Of a stretch of DNA of 64,000 nucleotides, positions 42,199-50,759 are shown one piece after another (within the stretch, counting starts at the first letter, position 1; the number at the start of each line of letters is the position of its first letter). The notes below the pieces were generated by a model. That model did not search any database, was not told where the DNA came from, and saw only the letters and a list, made by a program, of their open reading frames with translations. This stretch comes from Fibrobacter sp. UBA4297 (GTDB lineage: Bacteria > Fibrobacterota > Fibrobacteria > Fibrobacterales > Fibrobacteraceae), in contig NZ_DGUZ01000017.1 of assembly GCF_002394865.1 (NCBI RefSeq), positions 320,124 through 384,123 on the forward strand. Direction: 5' to 3'. A program made the position numbers and the translations under genes.

Positions 42199-44120
42199 AA
42201 GATTCAAATAGTTTAGGGCAGTTGCTGGTTCGCGTTAACCTGATTAACGAAGATCAGTTAAAGTACGCCGAAGACGAAGTTAAGTTTTGGACGCAAAAAG
42301 GCAAGAAGCTGACTCTTGCCCAGGTTCTTGTGAAGGCGGGGATGGTCTCGCAGGAACAGCTGACCGATATTCTCGGTGTGCAAATGCAGAGCGTCACCAA
42401 AAAACGTATTGGTGAAATGCTTTTGGACCAGGGCTTTATTACTCAGGAACAGTTGAACGAGGCTCTTGAAAAGCAAAAGACTGCTGGCGGCAAGCGCTTG
42501 GGTCGTGTGCTTATCGATATGGGCTTTATCGACGAGAAAAAGCTCACCGACATTCTTTGTTGCCAGTTCGAGGTTCCGTACGTCAAGCTCGATGCCATTA
42601 AGCTTGATGAAAAGGTTTATGAATTTATCCCCGAAGACCAGTGCCGTGCGAACAAGATTGTTCCGCTTTATGTGTCTAAAGATGCCCGCCAGGCTCTCGT
42701 GGTTGCGATGGCGGACCCGACGAATGTGCGCCTCAGGGACTCCATCAAGTTTAAGGTCAAGCGCCATGTCGATGTGGTCATGGCGTCTGAACAGGACATC
42801 AAGAAGACTATCGATATCCTTTTTGCGGGCCACGGCCCTGCCGAAGAATCCCTGGCCGAACTTATTGGCGGTTCTAACGAAGATGAACTTGAAACGGTCG
42901 AACGCGGTAGTAGTGCAAGTGATGAACCGGAACTGACCGACGAAGAAGGCCGCCAGGTCGTGAAGATTGTGACGACCTTGATTCACGAAGCGATTGCACG
43001 TCACGCCTCCGATATTCACCTTGAACCGCAAGAGACGTTCCTCAAGTTGCGTTACCGTATTGATGGTGACTTGCAGGTGATGTCTCCGATTCCGGCACGT
43101 TTGATGCCACAGATTCTTTCGCGTATCAAGCTTTTGTCCAAGATGGACATTGCAGAAAAGCGTAAGCCGTTGGACGGACGTTTCACAGTGCGTTACAAGG
43201 GATCCGAAGTGGACCTTCGTGTGAGCTCGTTCCCGATTTCTTTGCGTAAGCGCGGCGTCTGCGAAAAGATCGTTATGCGTATTTTGGACCCGAATTCGGG
43301 TCAGTTCCCGCTACGTGAAATGGGCTTTGACGCCCGTGTGCTCAAGCAGTTTATCGATGCGATTAATGCCCCGAACGGCATTGTGCTCGTTACCGGTCCT
43401 ACGGGTTCCGGTAAGTCTACGACGCTTTACGCATCTATTCGAGAAATTTTGGATTCCACGATCAACATCTCGACGATGGAAGACCCGGTGGAATTGAATA
43501 TTGACGGTGTGAACCAAGGTCAGATTAACAATGCCGCTGGCTTTACCTTTGCGGCGGGCATTCGTGCCTTGCTCCGTCAGGACCCGGACGTTATCATGAT
43601 CGGTGAAATGCGTGACCAGGAGACCTCGACGATGGCTATCGAAGCTGCTTTGACGGGTCACTTGGTCTTCAGTACGCTCCATACAAACGACGCTGCTGGT
43701 GCTTTTCCTCGTTTGCTCGAAATGGGACTGGAACCGTTCCTTGTGTCTACCGCAATTAAGGGGGTGTTGGCTCAGCGCCTTGTGCGCCGCATTTGTAAGA
43801 ACTGTAAGGAGCCGGTCGAAATCTCGCAGGAACTTCGCGATGAACTCCACCTCTCGCCGGATATGCAGTTCTACCATGGCCGCGGTTGTGAAAAGTGCGA
43901 TGGTTCGGGCTTCAAGGGCCGTTGCGGTATTTACGAGTTCCTCGTGCCGAACGAAGCTGTGCGTAACCTCGTGATCAAGCGCGCATCCGGTGACGAAATC
44001 AAACGCGAGGCCATCAAGTCTTGCGAAATGATTACGCTCCGTATGGACGGCATCAACAAGGCGCTCCAGGGCCAGACCACGTTGGAACAGGCCATCGGCG
44101 CATCTACTGCGGATGAATAG
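42195..44120 (+). CDS. GspE/PilB-type secretion or pilus assembly ATPase
   Basis: This 641-residue hexameric ATPase drives assembly of a type IV pilus or type II pseudopilus at the inner membrane. Two MshEN-like repeats (LGQLLVRVNLINEDQL; IGEMLLDQGFITQEQL, LGRVLIDMGFIDEKKL) open the protein. Walker A is GPTGSGKST, the Asp box is near EDPVELNIDGVNQGQIN, and Walker B is DPDVIMIGEMRD. A four-cysteine zinc motif (CKNC..CEKCDGSGFKGRCGIYE) closes the core. The ATG in ATGA overlap with thiL is preferred to one 12 bp earlier. It stands apart from the PilM/PilN-like genes at 50760-52657. Confidence 0.92.
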   Translation: MKDSNSLGQLLVRVNLINEDQLKYAEDEVKFWTQKGKKLTLAQVLVKAGMVSQEQLTDILGVQMQSVTKKRIGEMLLDQGFITQEQLNEALEKQKTAGGKRLGRVLIDMGFIDEKKLTDILCCQFEVPYVKLDAIKLDEKVYEFIPEDQCRANKIVPLYVSKDARQALVVAMADPTNVRLRDSIKFKVKRHVDVVMASEQDIKKTIDILFAGHGPAEESLAELIGGSNEDELETVERGSSASDEPELTDEEGRQVVKIVTTLIHEAIARHASDIHLEPQETFLKLRYRIDGDLQVMSPIPARLMPQILSRIKLLSKMDIAEKRKPLDGRFTVRYKGSEVDLRVSSFPISLRKRGVCEKIVMRILDPNSGQFPLREMGFDARVLKQFIDAINAPNGIVLVTGPTGSGKSTTLYASIREILDSTINISTMEDPVELNIDGVNQGQINNAAGFTFAAGIRALLRQDPDVIMIGEMRDQETSTMAIEAALTGHLVFSTLHTNDAAGAFPRLLEMGLEPFLVSTAIKGVLAQRLVRRICKNCKEPVEISQELRDELHLSPDMQFYHGRGCEKCDGSGFKGRCGIYEFLVPNEAVRNLVIKRASGDEIKREAIKSCEMITLRMDGINKALQGQTTLEQAIGASTADE

Positions 44121-44335
44121 TCGCTAGGTTATAGGAGGCTGGTTGTAGGTCTTAGGAAATATTACGTTGTTATCTCGGACTTTTCGTCCTGTCATGCCCG
44201 ACTTGATCGGGCATCTCCTATTTTTGTAAGAGTCTAAACTAATAACCAACGACTAATAACTAATGACCATTGACCAATAACCAATAACCATTGGCTATTT
44301 CCTAATGCCTAACCCCTAAAACCTACAACCTATTT
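44121..44335. repeat. Large palindromic low-complexity element upstream of the helicase gene
   Basis: GGTTGTAGGTCTTAGGAAAT (44141-44160) is mirrored by ATTTCCTAATGCC..CCTACAACC (44297-44330). Between lie a GTCAT-palindrome (GCCCGACTTGATCGGGC, about 44194-44213) and many TAATAACCAA words. No gene is present. TTTCTATATT follows at the right end. Confidence 0.75.
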
Positions 44336-44373
44336 TCTATATTGCACATCTGTATATCGACTAGGAGTGCTAG

Positions 44374-46917
44374 ATGGACGATTTCGTAGAATGCAATGTT
44401 GTTGATGATAGTGTTTTAGACAAGGAATTGAACCCGGAACAGGCCGCAGCCGCGAAGAAAATTAACGGCCCGATGCTGATTTTGGCCGGTGCAGGTTCTG
44501 GAAAGACGCGTTGCATTACTTACAAGATTGCTCATTTGGTTTCGTACCACAAAGTTGATTCCAATCGCGTGCTGGCGGTAACCTTTACGAACAAGGCCGC
44601 CCGCGAAATGAAGGACCGTATCCAGAAACTTTTGAATTGCCGTAAGTCGTTCAATTGGATGGGCACGTTCCACTCTGTTTGCCTTAAGCTTCTGAAGCTC
44701 TGTCTGGCGAAGGAATCGGTCATCAAGGCACTTGGCGGCAAGTGGTTCGATGCGAATTTCTCGATTTATGATGACGACGATCAGAAGCGCATCCTCAAGG
44801 AAATCTTGAAGGATGATCTGGGCGATGATTACGATGTTGCAGAACTGAAAAAGGTGCACGGCGCAATTTCCCGTTTCAAGAATACGGTTTTGTACAAAGG
44901 TGATAAGGCTACCTTGCAGACTCCGGACGTGGCGACCATGAATGCGGAATTTGCCGACCAGGAGCGCTATGCTCGTTACTACGAAGCTTATCAGAAAAAG
45001 CTTGCGGAATCGAATGCGATGGACTTCGACGACTTGCTGTTCAATACGGTTCGCATGTTGCAGATGGTGCCGAATCTGGCGGAACAGCTGAGACAACGAT
45101 TCCAGTACGTTGTCGTGGACGAATACCAGGACACAAACGACGTCCAGTATGAACTTTTGAAGTTGCTCATCAACAGGGATACGAAAAACGTAACGGTGGT
45201 GGGCGATGACGACCAGAGTATTTACGGCTGGCGTGGCGCAAACATCAAGATTATTCGCAATTTCCACCGCGATTTTGCTCCGGTGACGATTGTAAAGCTC
45301 GAACGCAATTACCGCTCGACCGCAAACATTGTTAAAGGCGCAGGTTCTGTGATTGCGCATAACATCCGCCCAGCAGAAATGCAGAAGAACGTGTTTTCCA
45401 AGGAAGAAGCGGGCGAGCTCATTCATGTTCGCTATTTCGAAGACGACCGTTCTGAAGCCTCGAACATTGCTAAGACGATTGCGCAGGCGGGTCCTGATTT
45501 TTATGCAAAGACGGCTGTTTTCTACCGCACGAACGCCCAGTCGCGTGTGCTCGAAAAGGCGCTCAACGACCTGCGCATCCCGTCGGTAATTTTTGGCGGA
45601 ACAAGATTCTGGGACCGCAAGGAAATCAAGGATGTGCTTGCCTACTTGCGTGTGCTCGCCAACGAGAAAGACGATGCCGCTTACTTGCGTGTGATTAACA
45701 CTCCGCCGCGTGCCATCGGCAAGACGACAGTCGAAGGCGTGCTCGCCAAGGTGAAAGCGGGCGAGGGTTCGTTCTGGGACAATCTTTTGGCTGAGGCGAA
45801 CGGCACCGGTCGCGGCGCTCCGAAGCTCAAGGTTTTTACGGATCTTGTGACGAACTGGAAAAACATGATGACTTCTGGCGAGTATCCGCTCCCGATTCTT
45901 GCAGAACATATCATCAACGATACGGGCTATAAGGATTTCTTGCGCAAGGAAGACGAAATCACGGCTGACGAACGCATTGCGAACTTGGACGAAATGATTA
46001 ACGCTATCCGCGAATTTGACGAAGAACATCCGGGTGCAACGCTCGATGCGTTCTTGCAGGATATTTCGCTTTTGACGGATGGCGACAAGAAGGTCGATAC
46101 GTCGAAGGGCCTTGTGACGCTCATGACAATCCACATGGCGAAGGGCTTGGAATTTAATACGGTTCATTTGGCGGGCTGCGATGATGAAATCTTCCCGCTC
46201 GTGCGTGGAACTTCTATGCTCTCGATGGCAGAAATCAACGAGCAGATGGAAGAAGAACGCCGCCTGTTCTATGTGGGTTGCACCCGTGCTGAAAAGAAAC
46301 TTTATCTGTACCATGCCGAACGCAGGTTCTTCCAAGGAAACATTAGACCGTTTGCGCCGTCGCGATTCCTCAAGGAACTGGATCCGTCTGTTGTCGACTT
46401 TACGCCGTGCCTGAATACGCGACCGGGCGTGCCTGACTTTGTCGGCAATACGCGCTCTAAGCCGTCTTACGGTTCGTTCGGCTCGTCGAGTTATGGTTCT
46501 CGTCCGTCTTATGGAAACTCTGGCTCGGGCAATTCCTATGGAAATTCTTATGGAAACCGCTCGTTTGGCGGTGCCTCCCACGGCAGTAGCTTTGGTGGCT
46601 CCCGCAGCGGTTTTGGCGGGTCTTCGTTTGGCTCTCGTCCGGCGCCTGTTCCGGCGTCCATCAAGAAGAACGATAAGCACATTGTTTACCGCAATCCGGT
46701 GAAGGTTGTAAAGGCTCCTGCTCCGTCTGGTCCGATAATCGAGTACGACAATCCGTATCACGAAGGCGCACGCGTTCGCCATTCCAGGTATGGGACGGGT
46801 GTGATTATGAAGGTTTACGGCAGTGGCGATAATGCCCGCGTCGATGTGCGCTTCGATCGCGAGAACATGAACCGCACTATCATCCTCAAATACGCTGCGT
46901 TGGAAGTGATTGGATAG
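44374..46917 (+). CDS. UvrD/PcrA-type ATP-dependent DNA helicase
   Basis: This 847-residue SF1A helicase acts in repair and conflict resolution. The Q-motif LNPEQAAAAKKINGPMLILA, Walker A GAGSGKT, DEYQDTN, GDDDQSIYGWRGA, NYRST and VTLMTIHMAKGLEF are all present. The C-terminal tail is unusual: about 75 residues of Gly, Ser, Tyr, Asn and Arg (roughly 690-765) link the motor to a Tudor-like end (GARVRHSRYGTGVIMKVYG, ILKYAALEVIG), which in PcrA/UvrD binds RNA polymerase. GGAG precedes the start. Confidence 0.93.
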   Translation: MDDFVECNVVDDSVLDKELNPEQAAAAKKINGPMLILAGAGSGKTRCITYKIAHLVSYHKVDSNRVLAVTFTNKAAREMKDRIQKLLNCRKSFNWMGTFHSVCLKLLKLCLAKESVIKALGGKWFDANFSIYDDDDQKRILKEILKDDLGDDYDVAELKKVHGAISRFKNTVLYKGDKATLQTPDVATMNAEFADQERYARYYEAYQKKLAESNAMDFDDLLFNTVRMLQMVPNLAEQLRQRFQYVVVDEYQDTNDVQYELLKLLINRDTKNVTVVGDDDQSIYGWRGANIKIIRNFHRDFAPVTIVKLERNYRSTANIVKGAGSVIAHNIRPAEMQKNVFSKEEAGELIHVRYFEDDRSEASNIAKTIAQAGPDFYAKTAVFYRTNAQSRVLEKALNDLRIPSVIFGGTRFWDRKEIKDVLAYLRVLANEKDDAAYLRVINTPPRAIGKTTVEGVLAKVKAGEGSFWDNLLAEANGTGRGAPKLKVFTDLVTNWKNMMTSGEYPLPILAEHIINDTGYKDFLRKEDEITADERIANLDEMINAIREFDEEHPGATLDAFLQDISLLTDGDKKVDTSKGLVTLMTIHMAKGLEFNTVHLAGCDDEIFPLVRGTSMLSMAEINEQMEEERRLFYVGCTRAEKKLYLYHAERRFFQGNIRPFAPSRFLKELDPSVVDFTPCLNTRPGVPDFVGNTRSKPSYGSFGSSSYGSRPSYGNSGSGNSYGNSYGNRSFGGASHGSSFGGSRSGFGGSSFGSRPAPVPASIKKNDKHIVYRNPVKVVKAPAPSGPIIEYDNPYHEGARVRHSRYGTGVIMKVYGSGDNARVDVRFDRENMNRTIILKYAALEVIG

Positions 46918-46933
46918 CGGCTCCGCCGCTTTG

Positions 46934-47060
46934 GGTGTCATTCTGGAGGGGCGCAGCCCCCGATAGGATTTGGTCATTATCTTTTGCAATGTCATGCCGG
47001 ACTTGTTCCGGCATCACCTTTCTCGTATCATGTCATGTTGAGCGAATGCGAAACATCCAG
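46934..47060. repeat. Three dispersed palindromes in a row
   Basis: After a GCGGCTCCGCCGC hairpin come GTCATTCTGGAGGGGCGCAG..GATAGGAT, GTCATGCCGGA-CTTGT-TCCGGCATCACC and TCATGTTGAGCGAATGCGAA..CATCC. No gene is present in 46918-47174 apart from the promoter region of the next one. Confidence 0.7.
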
Positions 47061-47174
47061 AGCATAGTCCTTACATATAAATTTTCATAAAAACGCTTGG
47101 CGTTGTTTTTGCGATTTTGTAAATGATATTCAGATGTTCTCACGTTTGCAGTGCTGAAAGAATGCGAGGCGAAT

Positions 47175-47942
47175 ATGAAAATTTTTAAAATGAAAAATTT
47201 TTTCATCGCGATTGTCGTCGCAAGTGTTGCCTTTGTACTTTCTGGTTGCAAAGAAGAAAAAAGAGTGACTGAGTCTAGTCATTTGACTGAAACGAAGGAA
47301 TTGGCTACATCTCAGAAAAATGAAAAACCTATTTGTTGTTTCAAGGATGATTATAATGTTGTAGAATCTAATGATAATGTTGCACATCAAAGGAACTTAA
47401 AAAATGATAGTTCCTCTGCAGGTCTAGATAGTAGTTGGTATCGTCGTGGTAAGCCGATACCTAGCTTTGATGAAAAAAATGAGGCAAGTCGGGATAGAAT
47501 TCGTCGAAGTAAAGGTATTGCTATTGATTTTGAACAACAGAATCCTATTGTTATGAATTATCCTTCTTGTGTTCAATTTGGAGTTAGATGTGCATCTAGG
47601 GGCTCTGTTAAGATACCTCCTGTACGTGAAATTGATTTTAAGTATGAAAAGAATGGCTCTCGTACTGCTTCAGATATTATGAAAACTATTCGTCTGCGCA
47701 CTCCAGGCCTTCGCCATATTTATCGTAAACACTTAAAAAAAATGCCGGGATTTCAAGGCCAAATTACCTTAAAATTCACAATAATTTCCAGTGGCGAAAT
47801 TTCTGACATTTCCATCGTTTCCTCTACAACACAAAATCGCGAATTTGACACTGGAATTCAACAATATGTAAGCCGTTGGATGTTTCATAAAATAAAATCC
47901 GGCAAAACAACTGTCACAATTCCGTTGATTTTTACTGAATGA
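47175..47942 (+). CDS. Lipoprotein with AgmX/PglI (TonB-like) C-terminal domain
   Basis: This 255-residue lipoprotein (FVLSGC) has a Ser/Glu/Lys-rich linker and a C-terminal domain (IRLRTPGLRHIYRKHLKKMP, GQITLKFTIISSGEISDISI, WMFHKIKSGKTTVTIPLIFT). This is the AgmX/PglI fold found on gliding and TonB-like proteins, able to bind an envelope partner. The ATG after GCGAGGCG is preferred to one 24 bp upstream. Composition is AT-richer than the neighbours. Confidence 0.7.
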   Translation: MKIFKMKNFFIAIVVASVAFVLSGCKEEKRVTESSHLTETKELATSQKNEKPICCFKDDYNVVESNDNVAHQRNLKNDSSSAGLDSSWYRRGKPIPSFDEKNEASRDRIRRSKGIAIDFEQQNPIVMNYPSCVQFGVRCASRGSVKIPPVREIDFKYEKNGSRTASDIMKTIRLRTPGLRHIYRKHLKKMPGFQGQITLKFTIISSGEISDISIVSSTTQNREFDTGIQQYVSRWMFHKIKSGKTTVTIPLIFTE

Positions 47943-48050
47943 CTTTTGCTTGCAAACGGTTGTTGGCAAAATGGATGTCAACCAGCCCGACCCCTTGTTT
48001 TTCTTGAACTTGTTTGTTAGATTATAGTTAACGGTTCTGATGAACTGTTT

Positions 48051-48095
48051 TTCTTATATCGTTTGCTATATCCTTTCTTATATCGTTTGCTATAT
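48051..48095. repeat. Two tandem copies of TTCTTATATCGTTTGCTATAT
   Basis: Identical 21-bp words at 48051-48071 and 48075-48095 (24-bp period) lie 33 bp before the next start. They hold TATAAA-like -10 sequences (TATATAAAC), so they may be duplicated promoter or binding sites. Confidence 0.75.
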
Positions 48096-48127
48096 AAACT
48101 TGTCTCTAAAAAAGAGAAAGGATTTTT

Positions 48128-49117
48128 ATGGAAGAAAAACAGGCGGCAAAAAAGCCTCACGATGCTTTTTTCCGTTGGCTATTTGCAGATGTTAAGCATC
48201 TCAGGTATTTGCTTGAACTTGCTGGTAAAATAAATATTGATGTGGGGGAGTTCCTCGCTGCGGTAAATTTGGATACGCTAGTCCGCATTCCGGATTCGTA
48301 TTCTGAGGTCTATGAAACGGGTGATGCAGATTTGGCATTCCGTGTTAATGTTCTGACGGGCGCACCCGTGTTTGTGGGCATCCTTGTGGAACATAAGTCT
48401 GGCCGCGATGCCAATATGTTCAATCAACTTGCGCGTTACATGCGTTCCGTGATGAAACGCTTTGACGAGGGGCGCCTATTTGACGGCCTCCCGACGATGG
48501 CGATGATTTTTTATAACGGACGAGAAAATTGGAATCCGCTTGAATTGCTTGAGAAGGACTATCCTGCGTATTTTCACGGCATGGTTTTGCCGTTCCGTTG
48601 TGCGTTCGTGAATATGTCGGACATTCCGGACAGCGATTGCCTTGCTTGCGAAAATGTAACGACAGGCTTTGGTATCGCGGCGATGGCGCACGCTTACGAC
48701 AAGGATGCTATCCTTCACGTATTTAACCAGTTCAAGCCGAGATTGCGAAAAATGCTAGATAAGGAGTGCTCTTGTTTGCTCGAAAAAATAAGTCTATATT
48801 TATCGGAGTATCTCGGTAAAGAAGTTATGAAGGAGTTGAACATGGCTTTCAAGAGCATTGGACAAAAGTACGGATTCGTCAGTGCCGGCGATGTTTACCG
48901 CCAGGAAATTGCCGATGCGCGCTCCGAAGAACAAGCCAAGGCGCAAAAGCTGATTAACGAAGAACGTCAAAAGGCAGAAAACGCTAAAGCTGAATTGGCG
49001 CAGAATCGAGACGACACAGAAACTGTTCTACGTGAAATGGGAATGTCTGATGAAAAAATTGCTGAAATGCAAGCCAAATTAGAGGTTCTTCGTCAAAGCA
49101 GACTGTCTCATGGATAA
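48128..49117 (+). CDS. Rpn-family PD-(D/E)XK nuclease (YhgA-like)
   Basis: This 329-residue protein belongs to the recombination-promoting nuclease/putative transposase family. HDAFFRWLFADVKHLRYLLE opens it. DADLAFRV and GILVEHKSGRDANMFNQLARYM form the nuclease core (D, ExK), and ALPTMAM-like/FYNGRENWNPLELL strands follow. The last ~80 residues are charged coiled coil (AQKLINEERQKAENAKAELA). These proteins spread by duplication in gut bacteria and can nick DNA; whether this one is active is unknown. AAAGGA precedes the start. Confidence 0.88.
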   Translation: MEEKQAAKKPHDAFFRWLFADVKHLRYLLELAGKINIDVGEFLAAVNLDTLVRIPDSYSEVYETGDADLAFRVNVLTGAPVFVGILVEHKSGRDANMFNQLARYMRSVMKRFDEGRLFDGLPTMAMIFYNGRENWNPLELLEKDYPAYFHGMVLPFRCAFVNMSDIPDSDCLACENVTTGFGIAAMAHAYDKDAILHVFNQFKPRLRKMLDKECSCLLEKISLYLSEYLGKEVMKELNMAFKSIGQKYGFVSAGDVYRQEIADARSEEQAKAQKLINEERQKAENAKAELAQNRDDTETVLREMGMSDEKIAEMQAKLEVLRQSRLSHG

Positions 49118-49201
49118 CTTACTTTGGGTATATCGAGGAACAAATTTTAGCGGAGTAGAAAAAATTTTCTATCTTGCATTCCGTAAAATAAGAGGTTTTT
49201 T

Positions 49202-49483
49202 ATGCTTGAACGTGAAGAAGTATTGAAGCTTGCGAAGTTGTCTCGCTTGAGCATCGCAGAAGAAGATATTCCGGCAATCAAGGGGCACTTGGACAAGATG
49301 CTCGACCATCTCGAAGCATTGAAAGCTTTGGACCTTTCGAACGTGGAACCGATGACGGCTGTCGAAAACGGCGCAACCATTCTCCGCGAAGATGTGCCGG
49401 TGCAGGGCTTTACTCTCGAACAGGCTTTCGCAAATGCTCCGGCGGTTGAAAACGACCACTTCGCCATCCCGAAGGTGATGTAG
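49202..49483 (+). CDS. gatC: Asp-tRNA(Asn)/Glu-tRNA(Gln) amidotransferase subunit C
   Basis: This 93-residue scaffold subunit belongs to the GatCAB complex, which makes Gln-tRNA and Asn-tRNA by transamidation. EEVLKLAKLSRLSIAEEDIP and HLDKMLDHLEALKALDLSNV are typical, as is the C-terminal LREDVPVQGF. gatA and gatB are not beside it. AGAGG precedes the ATG. Confidence 0.94.
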   Translation: MLEREEVLKLAKLSRLSIAEEDIPAIKGHLDKMLDHLEALKALDLSNVEPMTAVENGATILREDVPVQGFTLEQAFANAPAVENDHFAIPKVM

Positions 49484-49489
49484 TTCGCC

Positions 49490-50242
49490 TTGAACAAGGT
49501 TAGTTGCATCGTTCCGGCCCGCATGGGCTCGTCCAGATTCCCGGGGAAACCACTCCTGAAGCTCAACGGCAAGGAGATGATTGTCCGTACCATGGAGCGC
49601 GCGCTCCTTGCGGATTGCTTTGACCGCATTGTCTGTGCGACGGATAGTTCTGAAATCGAGGCGGTGGTCAAGGCGGCTGGCTTTGACTGCGTGATGACTG
49701 GCGAATGCGCAACTGGTTCTGACCGCGTGGCAGAGGCCGCCAAAAAGCTTGGCCTTGACCTAGTCGTGAATCTCCAGGGCGATGAGCCTCTCGTTGAACC
49801 TTCTGTGCTCCGCGATGTCGCGAAAGACCTCTCGGAACACCCCGACTGCTGGGTGACGGTCGCATGCCCGCTTGACCCCGCAGAAGCTGAACTCAAGACC
49901 GTCGTGAAAGTGCTCGTGCGCGATGGCCTTGCTGTCGACTTTACCCGCGTGGTGCCGACAGCCGAAGCAAGTCGCTGGTTCCAGCACCAGGGCATTTACG
50001 CTTATTCCCGCGAAGCTCGTGACGAGTTTGCGTCGCTCCCGCAGGCGAAGATTGAGCTGGAACGCTCGCTGGAACAGATGAGGATTTTAGGGCGTCGCCC
50101 CATCCGCATTGTCGAGAGCGTTTATCCGAGCATTTCCGTGGACGTCCCGTCGGACGCAACTCACGTTGAGAATATTTTGCTAGATCGTTTGCTAAATCCT
50201 TTGCTAGATGAACGCTCTCAGAAAGGCAATGAACGCATCTGA
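49490..50242 (+). CDS. kdsB: 3-deoxy-manno-octulosonate cytidylyltransferase
   Basis: This 250-residue enzyme activates Kdo to CMP-Kdo for LPS core synthesis. CIVPARMGSSRFPGKPL is the nucleotide-binding signature; VNLQGDEPLVEPSVL and FQHQGIYAYSREARDEF follow. It starts with TTG: a TAG lies three codons upstream in frame and no ATG gives a full N terminus. The start is 7 bp after gatC. Confidence 0.95.
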   Translation: MNKVSCIVPARMGSSRFPGKPLLKLNGKEMIVRTMERALLADCFDRIVCATDSSEIEAVVKAAGFDCVMTGECATGSDRVAEAAKKLGLDLVVNLQGDEPLVEPSVLRDVAKDLSEHPDCWVTVACPLDPAEAELKTVVKVLVRDGLAVDFTRVVPTAEASRWFQHQGIYAYSREARDEFASLPQAKIELERSLEQMRILGRRPIRIVESVYPSISVDVPSDATHVENILLDRLLNPLLDERSQKGNERI

Positions 50243-50726
50243 AAAAAGAATTCTCAAACTTGCAATCATCCTCTTTATTATTGGTTTAACCGTCCGTTAC
50301 CTCCCGTGGGGACTCCCGTCTATCGAAACGTTCGAAGTCGGTGACGCTATTGTTGTCGCAAATGCGTCTCCGGGGGGTGCTCCTGCCGCATCACCGGGAG
50401 CGTCTTCTTATGCGGTCCCGATTGCAGATACTAGTGCGGCTCCAACTAGCGATACTAACAAAATAATAACCCTTGCGGATTCCGGTCCGAAATTGACGGA
50501 GCATCACCGCAAGGCAAAGAAAAAAGTTTCGTTCCCGCTAAATATCAATACGGCAGGTGCCGATGACTTGTGTGCGATAAAGGGGGTGGGGCCTAAGCTT
50601 GCTGATAAAATTATTGAGCGCAGAAATGCTTCAGGACCGTTCAAGGGGCCGTCGGACCTTAAAAAAGTGCATGGAATTGGAAAGAAAAAACTTGAAAACA
50701 TGTTACAATTGATAATTTTTGATTAG
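50229..50726 (+). CDS. ComEA-like helix-hairpin-helix protein with N-terminal membrane anchor
   Basis: This 165-residue protein has a membrane helix near the N terminus (ILKLAIILFIIGLTVRYLPW) and a Pro/Ala/Ser-rich linker. A C-terminal ComEA-type double HhH follows (LNINTAGADDLCAIKGVGPK and KVHGIGKKKLENM). It should bind double-stranded DNA in the periplasm, perhaps in natural transformation. The ATG with AGAAAGG, inside the end of kdsB, is preferred to one 21 bp earlier. The overlap suggests co-translation with kdsB. Confidence 0.83.
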   Translation: MNASEKRILKLAIILFIIGLTVRYLPWGLPSIETFEVGDAIVVANASPGGAPAASPGASSYAVPIADTSAAPTSDTNKIITLADSGPKLTEHHRKAKKKVSFPLNINTAGADDLCAIKGVGPKLADKIIERRNASGPFKGPSDLKKVHGIGKKKLENMLQLIIFD

Positions 50727-50759
50727 TTTTAGGATATAAAACTTTACATAAGCATATTT

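Noticed and set aside
44416..46995. An 859-codon open frame antisense to the UvrD/PcrA gene
   Set aside because: Same explanation: composition-driven absence of stops opposite a strongly biased gene; the sense frame has all helicase motifs.
48051..48095. CRISPR or iteron origin
   Set aside because: Only two copies, 3 bp apart, no replication gene nearby.
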